Source of the DNA: Pseudomonas sp. QTF5
GTDB taxonomy: Bacteria; Pseudomonadota; Gammaproteobacteria; Pseudomonadales; Pseudomonadaceae
NCBI RefSeq assembly: GCF_000512695.2
Contig: NZ_AZRW02000002.1
Location: forward strand, 124,001 to 188,000
Direction of reading: 5' to 3'
DNA length: 64,000 nt
This document shows, in pieces, positions 54,888 to 64,000 of this stretch. The notes beneath the pieces are model-generated. The model was not told the DNA's origin and ran no database searches. It saw nothing but the letters and a program-made list of their open reading frames with translations. Both the position numbers and the translations under genes were made by a program. Each line of letters starts with the position of its first letter. Position 1 is the first letter of the stretch.

Positions 54888-55909
54888 TGTTCAAGCTCTC
54901 GCCGCTGGGCCGTCGCCGTTTCGAGCGTTTCAAGAAAAACCGTCGGGGCTGGTGGTCGCTATGGTTGTTTATCGGCCTGTTCCTGTTGACCCTGGGCGGC
55001 GAGTTGATCGCCAACGACAAACCGCTGATGGTCAGTTATCAGGGCTCGCTGTATTTCCCGGCATTCAAACGCCACACCGAACAGGAATTTGGCGGGCAAC
55101 TGCCGTTCCAGGCCGATTACCGCAGCGATTACGTGCAGAAGCTGATTCACAAGGATGGCGGCTGGATATTGTTCCCACCGATCCCGTTCAGCGACGACAC
55201 GCCCAATTACGACCTCAATCAACCAGCGCCGAGTCCGCCGTCGAAGGTCAACTGGCTCGGCACCGACGATCAGGCCCGCGACGTGCTGGCCCGGGTGATT
55301 TTCGGCGCGCGGGTGTCGATTTTGTTTGCGTTGGCGCTGACGTTTATCAGCGCGCTGATCGGCATCGCCGCCGGTGCGCTGCAAGGCTATTACGGTGGCT
55401 GGGTCGACCTGCTCGGTCAGCGCTTGCTGGAAGTCTGGTCGGGGCTACCGGTGCTGTACCTGCTGATCATTCTGTCGGGGTTCGTCGAGCCGAATTTCTG
55501 GTGGCTGCTGGGGATCATGGCGCTGTTTTCCTGGCTGGCGCTGGTGGACGTGGTGCGCGCCGAATTCCTGCGCGGGCGCAACCTGGAATACGTCAAGGCC
55601 GCCCGTGCGTTGGGCCTGACCGACCGCAAGGTGATCGTGCGGCACATTCTGCCCAATGCGATGAACGCCACCCTGAGTTATCTGCCGTTCATCCTGACCG
55701 GGGCGATTTCCACCCTCACGGCGCTGGATTTTCTCGGCTTCGGCATGCCCGCCGGCAGTGCATCCCTGGGCGAATTGATCGGTCAAGGCAAGCAGAACCT
55801 GCAAGCGCCGTGGCTGGGGCTGACGGCGTTTTTCACCTTGGCGCTGATTCTTTCTTTATTGGTATTCATTGGCGAGGCGTTGCGTGATGCCTTTGATCCA
55901 CGATCTTGA
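54887..55909 (+). CDS. yejE: YejE-like permease subunit
   Basis: A 340-residue second permease subunit. RFKKNRRGWWSLWLFIGLF at the start, WLGTDDQARDVLARVIFGAR in the middle and the EAA loop LEYVKAARALGLTDRKVIVR are typical. The last codons lie within a 13-bp tandem repeat, so the C-terminus (AFDPRS) may vary among strains. Confidence 0.92.
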   Translation: MFKLSPLGRRRFERFKKNRRGWWSLWLFIGLFLLTLGGELIANDKPLMVSYQGSLYFPAFKRHTEQEFGGQLPFQADYRSDYVQKLIHKDGGWILFPPIPFSDDTPNYDLNQPAPSPPSKVNWLGTDDQARDVLARVIFGARVSILFALALTFISALIGIAAGALQGYYGGWVDLLGQRLLEVWSGLPVLYLLIILSGFVEPNFWWLLGIMALFSWLALVDVVRAEFLRGRNLEYVKAARALGLTDRKVIVRHILPNAMNATLSYLPFILTGAISTLTALDFLGFGMPAGSASLGELIGQGKQNLQAPWLGLTAFFTLALILSLLVFIGEALRDAFDPRS

Positions 55910-55940
55910 TCCACGATCTTGATCCATGCTCTTGATCGAC
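55893..55940 (+). repeat. 13-bp tandem repeat across the yejE stop codon
   Basis: TTGATCCACGATC occurs twice exactly (55893-55905, 55906-55918), then as TTGATCCATGCTC and a partial fourth unit. The stop of yejE (TGA 55907-55909) is inside the second unit. 22 bp separate the array from the next start codon. Confidence 0.9.
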
Positions 55941-55962
55941 AACCATGAGGCGGACTGTTGAT

Positions 55963-57543
55963 ATGACTGACAACCTGATCGAAATCCGTGACCTCAACGT
56001 GGCCTTCAGCGGCCAGACCGTGGTGCGCAACCTGTGCCTGGACATCCGCCCCGGCGAATGCCTGGCGCTGGTCGGCGAGTCGGGCTCCGGCAAATCGGTG
56101 ACCGCCCACTCGATCCTGCAACTGCTGCCCGAGACCGGCACTGAAACCACCGGTAGCATTCGCTATCGAGGCCAGGAATTGATCGGCACCGACATCAAGG
56201 TCTTGCGCGAACTGCGCGGCAATCGGATCGCGATGATCTTTCAGGAGCCGATGACCTCCCTCAACCCGCTGCACAGCATTGAAAAGCAGATCGGCGAAAC
56301 CCTGCTGCTGCATAAAGGGCTGGGCGGTAAAGCGGCGCAAGCGCGGATTCTTGAGTTGCTGCAACTGGTGGGCATCCAGAAACCCGAAGAGCGGCTCAAG
56401 GCCTACCCCCATCAACTGTCCGGCGGCCAGCGACAACGGGTGATGATCGCCATGGCCCTGGCCTGCGAGCCGGAATTGCTGATCGCCGATGAGCCGACCA
56501 CCGCGCTGGATGTGACGGTGCAGCGCAAGATCCTGCTGCTGCTCAAGTCCCTGCAACAGCGGCTTGGAATGTCACTGTTGCTGATCAGCCACGACCTCAA
56601 TCTGGTGCGCAGCATTGCTCAGCGAGTGTGTGTGATGCACGCTGGGGAAATCGTCGAGCAGGCACCCTGCGAAACACTGTTCACCGAACCGAAACATCCT
56701 TACAGCTGCCTACTGCTGAACGCCGAACCGGAAGGTGAAGCCCTGTCCCGGGACGAGCGTGAAAAGGTGTTGGAAGTGGATAATTTGCAGGTGCAGTTCG
56801 TCATCGGTGGAGGCCTGTTTCAGCGTAAAACTTACCTGCGCGCGGTGGATGGCATCAGCCTGAACGTCCAGCGTGGCAAGACGTTGGGCATCGTCGGCGA
56901 GTCCGGTTCGGGCAAGTCCACCCTCGGTCAGGCGATCCTGCGCTTGCTCGACTCGCAGGGCAGCATTCGCTTTCAGGGTGAGGCCCTGGATGGCTTGACG
57001 CAAAAGCAGCTGCGACCGTGGCGCAAGAAGATGCAGGTGGTATTTCAGGATCCCTTCGGCAGCCTCAGCCCGCGGATGTCGGTGGCGCAGATCATCAGTG
57101 AAGGTCTTGAGGTTCACAGCCAGTCCACCCCGGACGAATGCGAAGCGCAAGTGATCCGGGTGCTGGAAGAAGTCGGCCTCGACCCGCAAAGTCGTCATCG
57201 CTATCCGCACGAGTTTTCCGGCGGCCAACGCCAACGCATCGCCATCGCCCGGGCACTGGTGCTGAAACCGGCGCTGATCCTGCTCGACGAACCGACCTCG
57301 GCGCTGGATCGCACGGTGCAAAAACAAGTGGTCGCCCTGCTCCGTCAGCTGCAGGAAAAACATGGCCTGACCTATCTGTTCATCAGCCACGACCTGGCGG
57401 TGGTGCGCGCCCTGGCCCACGACATGATCGTGATCAAGGACGGCAAAGTGGTGGAAAGCGGCGCCAGCCACGCCGTGTTCGACTCGCCGCAGCATCCGTA
57501 TACCAAAGAGCTGTTGGCGGCGGCGCATCCGGGGTGGGCATAA
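55963..57543 (+). CDS. yejF: YejF-like ATPase with two ABC domains
   Basis: A 526-residue fused ATPase with two nucleotide-binding domains. First domain: Walker [12 protein letters not shown], signature [15 protein letters not shown], Walker [13 protein letters not shown]. Second: [38 protein letters not shown]. Each is followed by LLISHD/LFISHD. It powers the YejAB-E importer. Confidence 0.95.
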   Translation: MTDNLIEIRDLNVAFSGQTVVRNLCLDIRPGECLALVGESGSGKSVTAHSILQLLPETGTETTGSIRYRGQELIGTDIKVLRELRGNRIAMIFQEPMTSLNPLHSIEKQIGETLLLHKGLGGKAAQARILELLQLVGIQKPEERLKAYPHQLSGGQRQRVMIAMALACEPELLIADEPTTALDVTVQRKILLLLKSLQQRLGMSLLLISHDLNLVRSIAQRVCVMHAGEIVEQAPCETLFTEPKHPYSCLLLNAEPEGEALSRDEREKVLEVDNLQVQFVIGGGLFQRKTYLRAVDGISLNVQRGKTLGIVGESGSGKSTLGQAILRLLDSQGSIRFQGEALDGLTQKQLRPWRKKMQVVFQDPFGSLSPRMSVAQIISEGLEVHSQSTPDECEAQVIRVLEEVGLDPQSRHRYPHEFSGGQRQRIAIARALVLKPALILLDEPTSALDRTVQKQVVALLRQLQEKHGLTYLFISHDLAVVRALAHDMIVIKDGKVVESGASHAVFDSPQHPYTKELLAAAHPGWA

Positions 57544-57575
57544 TCTGCGTCATGCAGTTGGACCGTGTCGCGGCC

Positions 57576-57651
57576 TTCGCGAGCAAGCCCGCTCCCACAT
57601 TGGATCGCATTAACACCGCAATTCAAATGTGGGAGCGGGCTTGCTCGCGAA
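57576..57651. repeat. REP doublet (inverted pair)
   Basis: TTCGCGAGCAAGCCCGCTCC (from 57576) and its inverted copy (ending 57651) face each other across 28 bp, ending the yej operon. The same core is found at four other places in the window. Confidence 0.9.
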
Positions 57652-57693
57652 GACGCCCATAACAACACCACACATCCTGGACAATGAAGCCCG

Positions 57694-59109
57694 ATGAACA
57701 CCACCGAAAGCCTCAAGGACTACCAGCGCGTTCGCACCCTGGCGATCCGTTCGCTGTTCGAGATCATCGAGCAATCGAGCGAGGGCACGGTGATTGTCGA
57801 CCGCGACGCGAACATCGTCTGGATGAACGAGCGTTATGCCCGGCGTTTCGGTCTGGAGTCGGCCGCAGGTGCGATCGGCAGGGCCTGTGAAAGCGTGATC
57901 CCCGGCAGCCTGTTGCGCGAGGTGGTGCGCACCGGGCGGCCAATTCTGCTGGACATGCAGGACACCCCCAAGGAACCGCTGGTGGTGATGCGCCTGCCGA
58001 TTCACGACGATGCCGGCGCGGTAATCGGCGCCATCGGTTTTGCCCTGTTCGATGAATTGCGCAGCCTGTCGCCGATGCTCAAGCGCTACCTGAGCATGCA
58101 GGAAGAACTGGCATCGACCCGCTCGCTGCTGCGGGCACGGCAGACCAAGTACAACTTCGCCCATTTCATCGGCACCAGCGCCGCCAGCCTCGAAGTCAAA
58201 CGCCGCGCCCGGCGCAGCGCCAGTGCCGAGTCTCCGGTGTTGTTGCTGGGCGAAACCGGCACCGGCAAGGAGTTGCTGGCCCAGGCAATTCACGGCGCCT
58301 CCCCTCGGGCGCACAAAGCCTTCGTCAGCATCAACAGCGCAGCGATTCCCGAAGCGCTGCTGGAAGCCGAGTTCTTTGGCACCGCCCCCGGCGCATTCAC
58401 CGGCGCCGATCGCAAAGGCCGCACCGGCAAGTTGCAGATCGCTCAGGGCGGCACGCTGTTTCTCGATGAGATCGGCGACATGCCGCTGCCGCTGCAAAGC
58501 AAGTTGCTGCGAGTGTTGCAGGAAAAGGAATTCGAACCAGTGGGTTCCAACGAAGTGATCCAGAGTGATGTGCGGGTGATCGCGGCCACCTCCACCGATC
58601 TGGAGGCGGCGATCAAACGCGGCGAGTTTCGTGCCGATTTGTATTACCGCCTCAACGTGCTGCCAATTCAGGTCCCGCCCCTGCGTGATCGTCTCGACGA
58701 CCTGCCGGCCCTCAGTGAAGCGATCCTTGAGGAGCTGCGCAGTCAGCACGAACTGAACCGCGAAGCCTTGGATTTGTTGGGTCAACACGCCTGGCCGGGG
58801 AACATTCGCGAACTGCGCAACGTGCTGGAACGTGCAGCGTTGCTCAGTGATGATTTGATGCTGAATGCAGCGGATATCCGCGCGGCAATTGGCAGTCTTA
58901 TGCCGGTGCAGCGTGTGACGCCTCCGCCCCTTGAACCAATCGCCCATGAAACCTTCAGTGAGGCTCGCGAACGGTTTGATCGGCAGTTGATTGAATCCGC
59001 CCTCGCGCAATGCGGCGGAAAGGTTATCGAAGCGGCGGCGCGGTTGGGGCTGGGGCGGTCGACGTTGTACAAGAAGATGGTGGCGTTGGGGATTGCGGAG
59101 TCTCCATAA
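57694..59109 (+). CDS. Sigma-54-dependent activator with PAS domain
   Basis: A 471-residue enhancer-binding protein. An N-terminal PAS sensor (EQSSEGTVIVDRDANIVWMN) is followed by the AAA+ domain: Walker A LLGETGTGKELLAQAI, the sigma-54 contact loop PGAFTGADRKGRTGKL, Walker B GGTLFLDEIGDMPL, and R-finger part FRADLYYRLNVLPI. A Fis-type HTH ends the protein (VIEAAARLGLGRSTLYKKM). It precedes the permease gene, which has a sigma-54 promoter, so it likely activates the hydroxybutyrate genes. Confidence 0.95.
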   Translation: MNTTESLKDYQRVRTLAIRSLFEIIEQSSEGTVIVDRDANIVWMNERYARRFGLESAAGAIGRACESVIPGSLLREVVRTGRPILLDMQDTPKEPLVVMRLPIHDDAGAVIGAIGFALFDELRSLSPMLKRYLSMQEELASTRSLLRARQTKYNFAHFIGTSAASLEVKRRARRSASAESPVLLLGETGTGKELLAQAIHGASPRAHKAFVSINSAAIPEALLEAEFFGTAPGAFTGADRKGRTGKLQIAQGGTLFLDEIGDMPLPLQSKLLRVLQEKEFEPVGSNEVIQSDVRVIAATSTDLEAAIKRGEFRADLYYRLNVLPIQVPPLRDRLDDLPALSEAILEELRSQHELNREALDLLGQHAWPGNIRELRNVLERAALLSDDLMLNAADIRAAIGSLMPVQRVTPPPLEPIAHETFSEARERFDRQLIESALAQCGGKVIEAAARLGLGRSTLYKKMVALGIAESP

Positions 59110-59160
59110 AGAGACATGGATCTCCGTTATTAGACATGGCCTCCTGAGCGCTGCGCGCTC

Positions 59161-59242
59161 TTCGCGAGCAAGCCCGCTCCCACATTCGACCGCATTCCTC
59201 TGAGCGACTCGGTCAAACTGTGGGAGCGGGCTTGCTCGCGAA
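59161..59242. repeat. REP doublet (inverted pair)
   Basis: TTCGCGAGCAAGCCCGCTCC (from 59161) and the inverted copy ending at 59242, between the activator gene and its target permease. It could act as a terminator hairpin. Confidence 0.9.
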
Positions 59243-59342
59243 AGGGCCAGACCCGTTAATAGAAGTCTCAAAATAGAGATAAATAAATCAAACTCAACGT
59301 ACAAAATAAATAATCTCTTTATATTTCAATGTGTTAAGCAAC

Positions 59343-59358
59343 TGGCACGAAACTCGCT
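59343..59358 (+). promoter_or_regulatory. Sigma-54 promoter of the hydroxybutyrate permease operon
   Basis: TGGCACGAAACTCGCT has the -24 GG (59344-59345) and -12 GC (59356-59357) with exactly 10 bases between, close to the consensus TGGCACG-N4-TTGCT. It lies about 55 bp before the permease start and next to a gene for a sigma-54 activator, which strongly supports regulation. Confidence 0.85.
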
Positions 59359-59413
59359 ATAGCCCTTCCCACAAAGCTTCACCCTACAAAAATAACAATC
59401 CAGGAGACACACC

Positions 59414-60805
59414 ATGAGTGTGATCATTGCCTTGGCAGCTCTCACGCTGCTGATGGTGGCTGCGTACCGTGGCTACAGCGTTATCCTCTTTGCCCCGATC
59501 GCCGCCCTCGGCGCCGTCCTGCTCACCGACCCTTCCGCCGTTGCCCCAGTCTTCACCGGGGTGTTCATGGAAAAAATGGTCGGCTTCGTCAAACTGTATT
59601 TCCCGGTGTTCCTGCTCGGGGCCGTATTCGGCAAGCTGATCGAGTTGTCGGGCTTCTCCCGCTCCATCGTCGCAGCGGCCATTCGCTTGCTTGGCACTCG
59701 CCAGGCCATGCTGGTGATCGTATTGGTCTGCGCCCTGCTCACTTATGGCGGCGTATCGCTGTTTGTGGTGGTGTTTGCGGTCTACCCGTTTGCCGCCGAG
59801 ATGTTCCGTCAGAGCAATATCCCCAAGCGCCTGATCCCGGCGACCATCGCCCTCGGCGCATTCTCGTTCACCATGGACGCCCTGCCCGGCACGCCGCAGA
59901 TCCAGAACATCATCCCCAGCACCTTCTTCAACACCACCGCCTGGGCCGCGCCGTGGCTGGGTGTGATCGGCACGATTTTCGTGTTCTGCGCCGGCATGCT
60001 GTTCCTTCAGAGCCAGCGCAACAAGGCCCAGCGCAGCGGTGAAGGCTATGGTTCGGCGCTGCGCAACGAGCCGGAAACTGCGCCGGATATCAAGCTGCCC
60101 AACCCATGGATCGCGCTGTCGCCGCTGTTGATGGTGGGCCTGATGAACCTGCTGTTCACCCGCTGGATTCCGCTGTGGTACGGCAAGACTCACAGCCTCT
60201 CGTTGCCAGGCATGGCCGCACCGGTGACCACCGACATCGCCAAACTGACAGCGATCTGGGCGGTCCAGGCAGCCTTGCTGGTAGGCATCGTCATGGTGCT
60301 GGTGTTCGGCTTTCAGGCGATTCGTGGCAAGTTGGCCGAAGGCAGTAGAAGTGCGGTCAGCGGCGCGCTGTTGGCGGCGATGAACACCGCGTCGGAATAC
60401 GGTTTCGGTGCAGTGATCGCGTCGTTGCCAGGTTTTTTGGTGCTGTCCGGCTGGCTCAAAAGCATTCCCAATCCCCTGGTCAACGAAGCGATTACCGTGA
60501 CGCTGCTGGCCGGTATCACCGGTTCGGCGTCGGGCGGCATGAGCATTGCCCTGGCGGCGATGTCCGAGACGTTCATCAGCGCAGCCCATGCCGCCAATAT
60601 TCCGCTGGAAGTGCTGCACCGGGTCGCCGCGATGGCCAGTGGCGGCATGGACACTTTGCCGCACAACGGCGCAGTGATTACTTTGCTGGCGGTCACCGGT
60701 TTGACCCACCGCGAGGCCTACAAAGACATTTTCTGTATTACGCTGATCAAGACACTCGCTGTTTTTGTGGTGATCGGTACTTACTACGCCACTGGCATTG
60801 TGTGA
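59414..60805 (+). CDS. GntP-family permease, likely for 3-hydroxybutyrate
   Basis: A 463-residue transporter with about 12-14 helices. FAPIAALGAVLLTDPSAVAP and LPGTPQIQNIIPSTFFNTTA match the GntP/citrate-type superfamily used for gluconate and hydroxybutyrate. The gene has a CAGGAGACACACC site and a sigma-54 promoter. Its downstream neighbour 8 bp away is 3-hydroxybutyrate dehydrogenase, so 3-hydroxybutyrate is the most probable substrate. Confidence 0.85.
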   Translation: MSVIIALAALTLLMVAAYRGYSVILFAPIAALGAVLLTDPSAVAPVFTGVFMEKMVGFVKLYFPVFLLGAVFGKLIELSGFSRSIVAAAIRLLGTRQAMLVIVLVCALLTYGGVSLFVVVFAVYPFAAEMFRQSNIPKRLIPATIALGAFSFTMDALPGTPQIQNIIPSTFFNTTAWAAPWLGVIGTIFVFCAGMLFLQSQRNKAQRSGEGYGSALRNEPETAPDIKLPNPWIALSPLLMVGLMNLLFTRWIPLWYGKTHSLSLPGMAAPVTTDIAKLTAIWAVQAALLVGIVMVLVFGFQAIRGKLAEGSRSAVSGALLAAMNTASEYGFGAVIASLPGFLVLSGWLKSIPNPLVNEAITVTLLAGITGSASGGMSIALAAMSETFISAAHAANIPLEVLHRVAAMASGGMDTLPHNGAVITLLAVTGLTHREAYKDIFCITLIKTLAVFVVIGTYYATGIV

Positions 60806-60812
60806 GGTATTC

Positions 60813-61586
60813 ATGACGACTCTTTCGGGCAAGACCGCACTGGTCACCGGCTCCACCAGCGGCATCGGTCTGGGGATCGCCCTGAGCCTGGCCAAGGCTG
60901 GCGCCAACCTGATCCTCAACGGTTTCGGCGATGCGTCCAAAGTGATTGCCGAAGTCGAGCAATACGGCAGCAAGGTCGGCCATCACCCGGCCGACGTCAG
61001 CGACCCGGCGCAGATCGCCGACATGATCGAATACGCCGAGCGTGAGTTCGGCGGCGTGGATATCCTGGTCAACAATGCGGGCATCCAGCACGTGGCGTCG
61101 GTGGAAGATTTTCCGGTGGAGCGCTGGGACTCGATCATTGCGATCAACCTGTCGTCGGTGTTTCACAGCACCCGTTTGAGTTTGCCGGGGATGCGCACCA
61201 AGGGCTGGGGACGGATCATCAACATCGCTTCGGTGCATGGCCAGGTCGGTTCGGTGGGCAAGGCGGCGTACGTCGCGGCCAAGCATGGCGTGATCGGCCT
61301 GACCAAGGTGGTCGGTCTGGAAACCGCTACGACGAACGTCACCTGCAACGCCATCTGCCCGGGCTGGGTGCTGACGCCGCTGGTGCAAAAGCAGATCGAT
61401 GATCGCGCCGCGACCGGGATCGACCCGCAGCAGGCGCAACACGACTTGCTGGCCGAGAAGCAGCCGTCCCTGGAATTCGTGACACCGCCGCAACTGGGCG
61501 AGTTGGTGCTGTTTTTATGCAGCGAAGCCGGTAGCCAGGTGCGTGGCGCGGCATGGAATATTGATGGTGGGTGGTTGGCGCAGTAA
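60813..61586 (+). CDS. bdhA: 3-hydroxybutyrate dehydrogenase (SDR)
   Basis: A 257-residue short-chain dehydrogenase oxidising D-3-hydroxybutyrate to acetoacetate. The cofactor loop is TGSTSGIGLGIA, then NNAGIQHVASVEDFPVERWD typical of this enzyme, catalytic Ser in NIASVHGQVGS and Tyr-x3-Lys in AAYVAAKHGVIGLTK. The C-terminal lid motif CNAICPGWVLTPLVQKQI fits. Start 60813 has TGAGGTATTC. Confidence 0.93.
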   Translation: MTTLSGKTALVTGSTSGIGLGIALSLAKAGANLILNGFGDASKVIAEVEQYGSKVGHHPADVSDPAQIADMIEYAEREFGGVDILVNNAGIQHVASVEDFPVERWDSIIAINLSSVFHSTRLSLPGMRTKGWGRIINIASVHGQVGSVGKAAYVAAKHGVIGLTKVVGLETATTNVTCNAICPGWVLTPLVQKQIDDRAATGIDPQQAQHDLLAEKQPSLEFVTPPQLGELVLFLCSEAGSQVRGAAWNIDGGWLAQ

Positions 61587-61610
61587 CCAGTCGCCCCCCC
61601 AGACACTGAT

Positions 61611-61710
61611 CGTTCCCACGCTCTGCGTGGGAATGCAGCCCGGGACGCTCCGCGTCCCAAAGCGGACGCGGAGCGTCCATTGAGGCATTCCCACGCAGAG
61701 CGTGGGAATG
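61611..61710. repeat. Inverted-repeat element, second family
   Basis: CGTTCCCACGCTCTGCGTGG (from 61611) and its inverted copy (to 61710) flank another inverted pair around GGGACGCTCCGCGTCCC and GGACGCGGAGCGTCC. It is a distinct palindromic repeat from the REP doublets, in the gap between bdhA and acetoacetyl-CoA synthetase. Confidence 0.85.
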
Positions 61711-61724
61711 AGAGAGGCCAAGCC

Positions 61725-63680
<1,956 letters not shown>

Positions 63681-63693
63681 AACGTAGATCCAC

Positions 63694-63783
63694 TGTGGGA
63701 GCGGGCTTGCTCGCGAAAGCGGTCTATCAGCCAGCATTAATGTTGAATGTGAAATCGTCTTCGCGAGCAAGCCCGCTCCCACA
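63694..63783. repeat. REP doublet (inverted pair)
   Basis: TGTGGGAGCGGGCTTGCTCG (from 63694) and the inverted copy to 63783 lie between the synthetase and the convergent PilT/PilU-type gene and probably act as the shared end of both transcripts. Confidence 0.9.
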
Positions 63784-63803
63784 TTTGATCGTCGTTGTCA
63801 GCG

Positions 63804-64000
63804 CTAGTCCACTAATCCCCATTCCCCCGGCGGTGTATGGGGCCCGGGCGTAGCCTCGGCGTGCATTTTCAACCGCAGTCGCAAGTTGTTCACCGAGTCC
63901 GCATGTTTCAGCGCCTCTGCCTCATCAATAGCGCCCTCGGCAAACAGCTCGAACAGCGCCCCATCAAACGTCTGCATCCCTGCCTCTGAAGACTTCTCCA
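63804..64000 (-). CDS. PilT/PilU-family ATPase, C-terminal part (cut by window edge)
   Basis: The last 64 codons before TAG at 63804 encode EKSSEAGMQTFDGALFELFA, GAIDEAEALKHADSVNNLRL and RLKMHAE, matching the end of twitching-motility retraction ATPases, more like PilU than PilT. The ATPase core lies beyond the right edge. The Pro/Gly tail (ATPGPHTPPGEWGLVD) is family-variable. Confidence 0.85.
   Translation of the reverse strand, partial: EKSSEAGMQTFDGALFELFAEGAIDEAEALKHADSVNNLRLRLKMHAEATPGPHTPPGEWGLVD

Noticed and set aside
57610-59304. A 564-codon antisense frame across the sigma-54 activator and a REP doublet
   Set aside because: It translates through REP repeats at both ends (SRASPLP-type strings), a known artefact.
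59384-60973. A 529-codon antisense frame over the GntP permease
   Set aside because: Translated hydrophilic text with no motif, opposite a clear membrane transporter.

Overview
The window looks like chromosomal DNA of a fluorescens-group Pseudomonas. The order gacA-uvrC-pgsA-tRNA-Gly, the type II cellulose operon, FabV, the sigma-54-driven hydroxybutyrate genes and several paired REP sequences (core GGGAGCGGGCTTGCTCGCG) all fit. No database search was possible; functions are read from motifs, length and context.

Layout. 1-3449: start of an RTX-repeat protein at the left edge, a TPR protein, a WaaP-like kinase and a Mut7-C protein. 3541-15742: a catabolic island bounded by broken genes, a 5'-truncated chemotaxis receptor on the left and fragments of a winged-helix regulator and an RND pump on the right. 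It holds a FadL porin, acyl-CoA ligase, FAH-fold hydrolase, extradiol dioxygenase, Old Yellow Enzyme, FAD aromatic hydroxylase and two TetR repressors, and probably degrades an aromatic compound carrying a side chain. Two palindromic operators lie in the divergent tetR/OYE promoter region.

15988-26556: FabV and a LysE exporter, then seven co-directional genes (gamma-family PLP enzyme, MmuP-like permease, LysR, divergent threonine synthase, Lrp, homoserine dehydrogenase, aldehyde dehydrogenase) that look like an accessory homoserine or methionine-type amino acid module. 26690-27062 is a junk zone with a proline racemase fragment and two permease fragments meeting tail to tail.

28155-41937: a complete cellulose operon bcsEFGRQABZC, including BcsG, so phosphoethanolamine-modified cellulose is predicted. 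It ends against a transposase fragment and a broken tRNA-type integrase next to tRNA-Gly, so the leftward DNA sits at an old integration site. 42839-51822: core genes (tRNA-Gly, pgsA, uvrC, gacA, GNAT, nitrilase-family hydrolase, DAHP synthase behind an attenuator-like leader, a three-repeat protein, a lipase, PpiC). 51958-57543: yejABEF peptide importer. 57694-63680: a sigma-54 activator with 3-hydroxybutyrate permease, 3-hydroxybutyrate dehydrogenase and acetoacetyl-CoA synthetase, which together take hydroxybutyrate to acetoacetyl-CoA. The right edge cuts a PilT/PilU-type ATPase.
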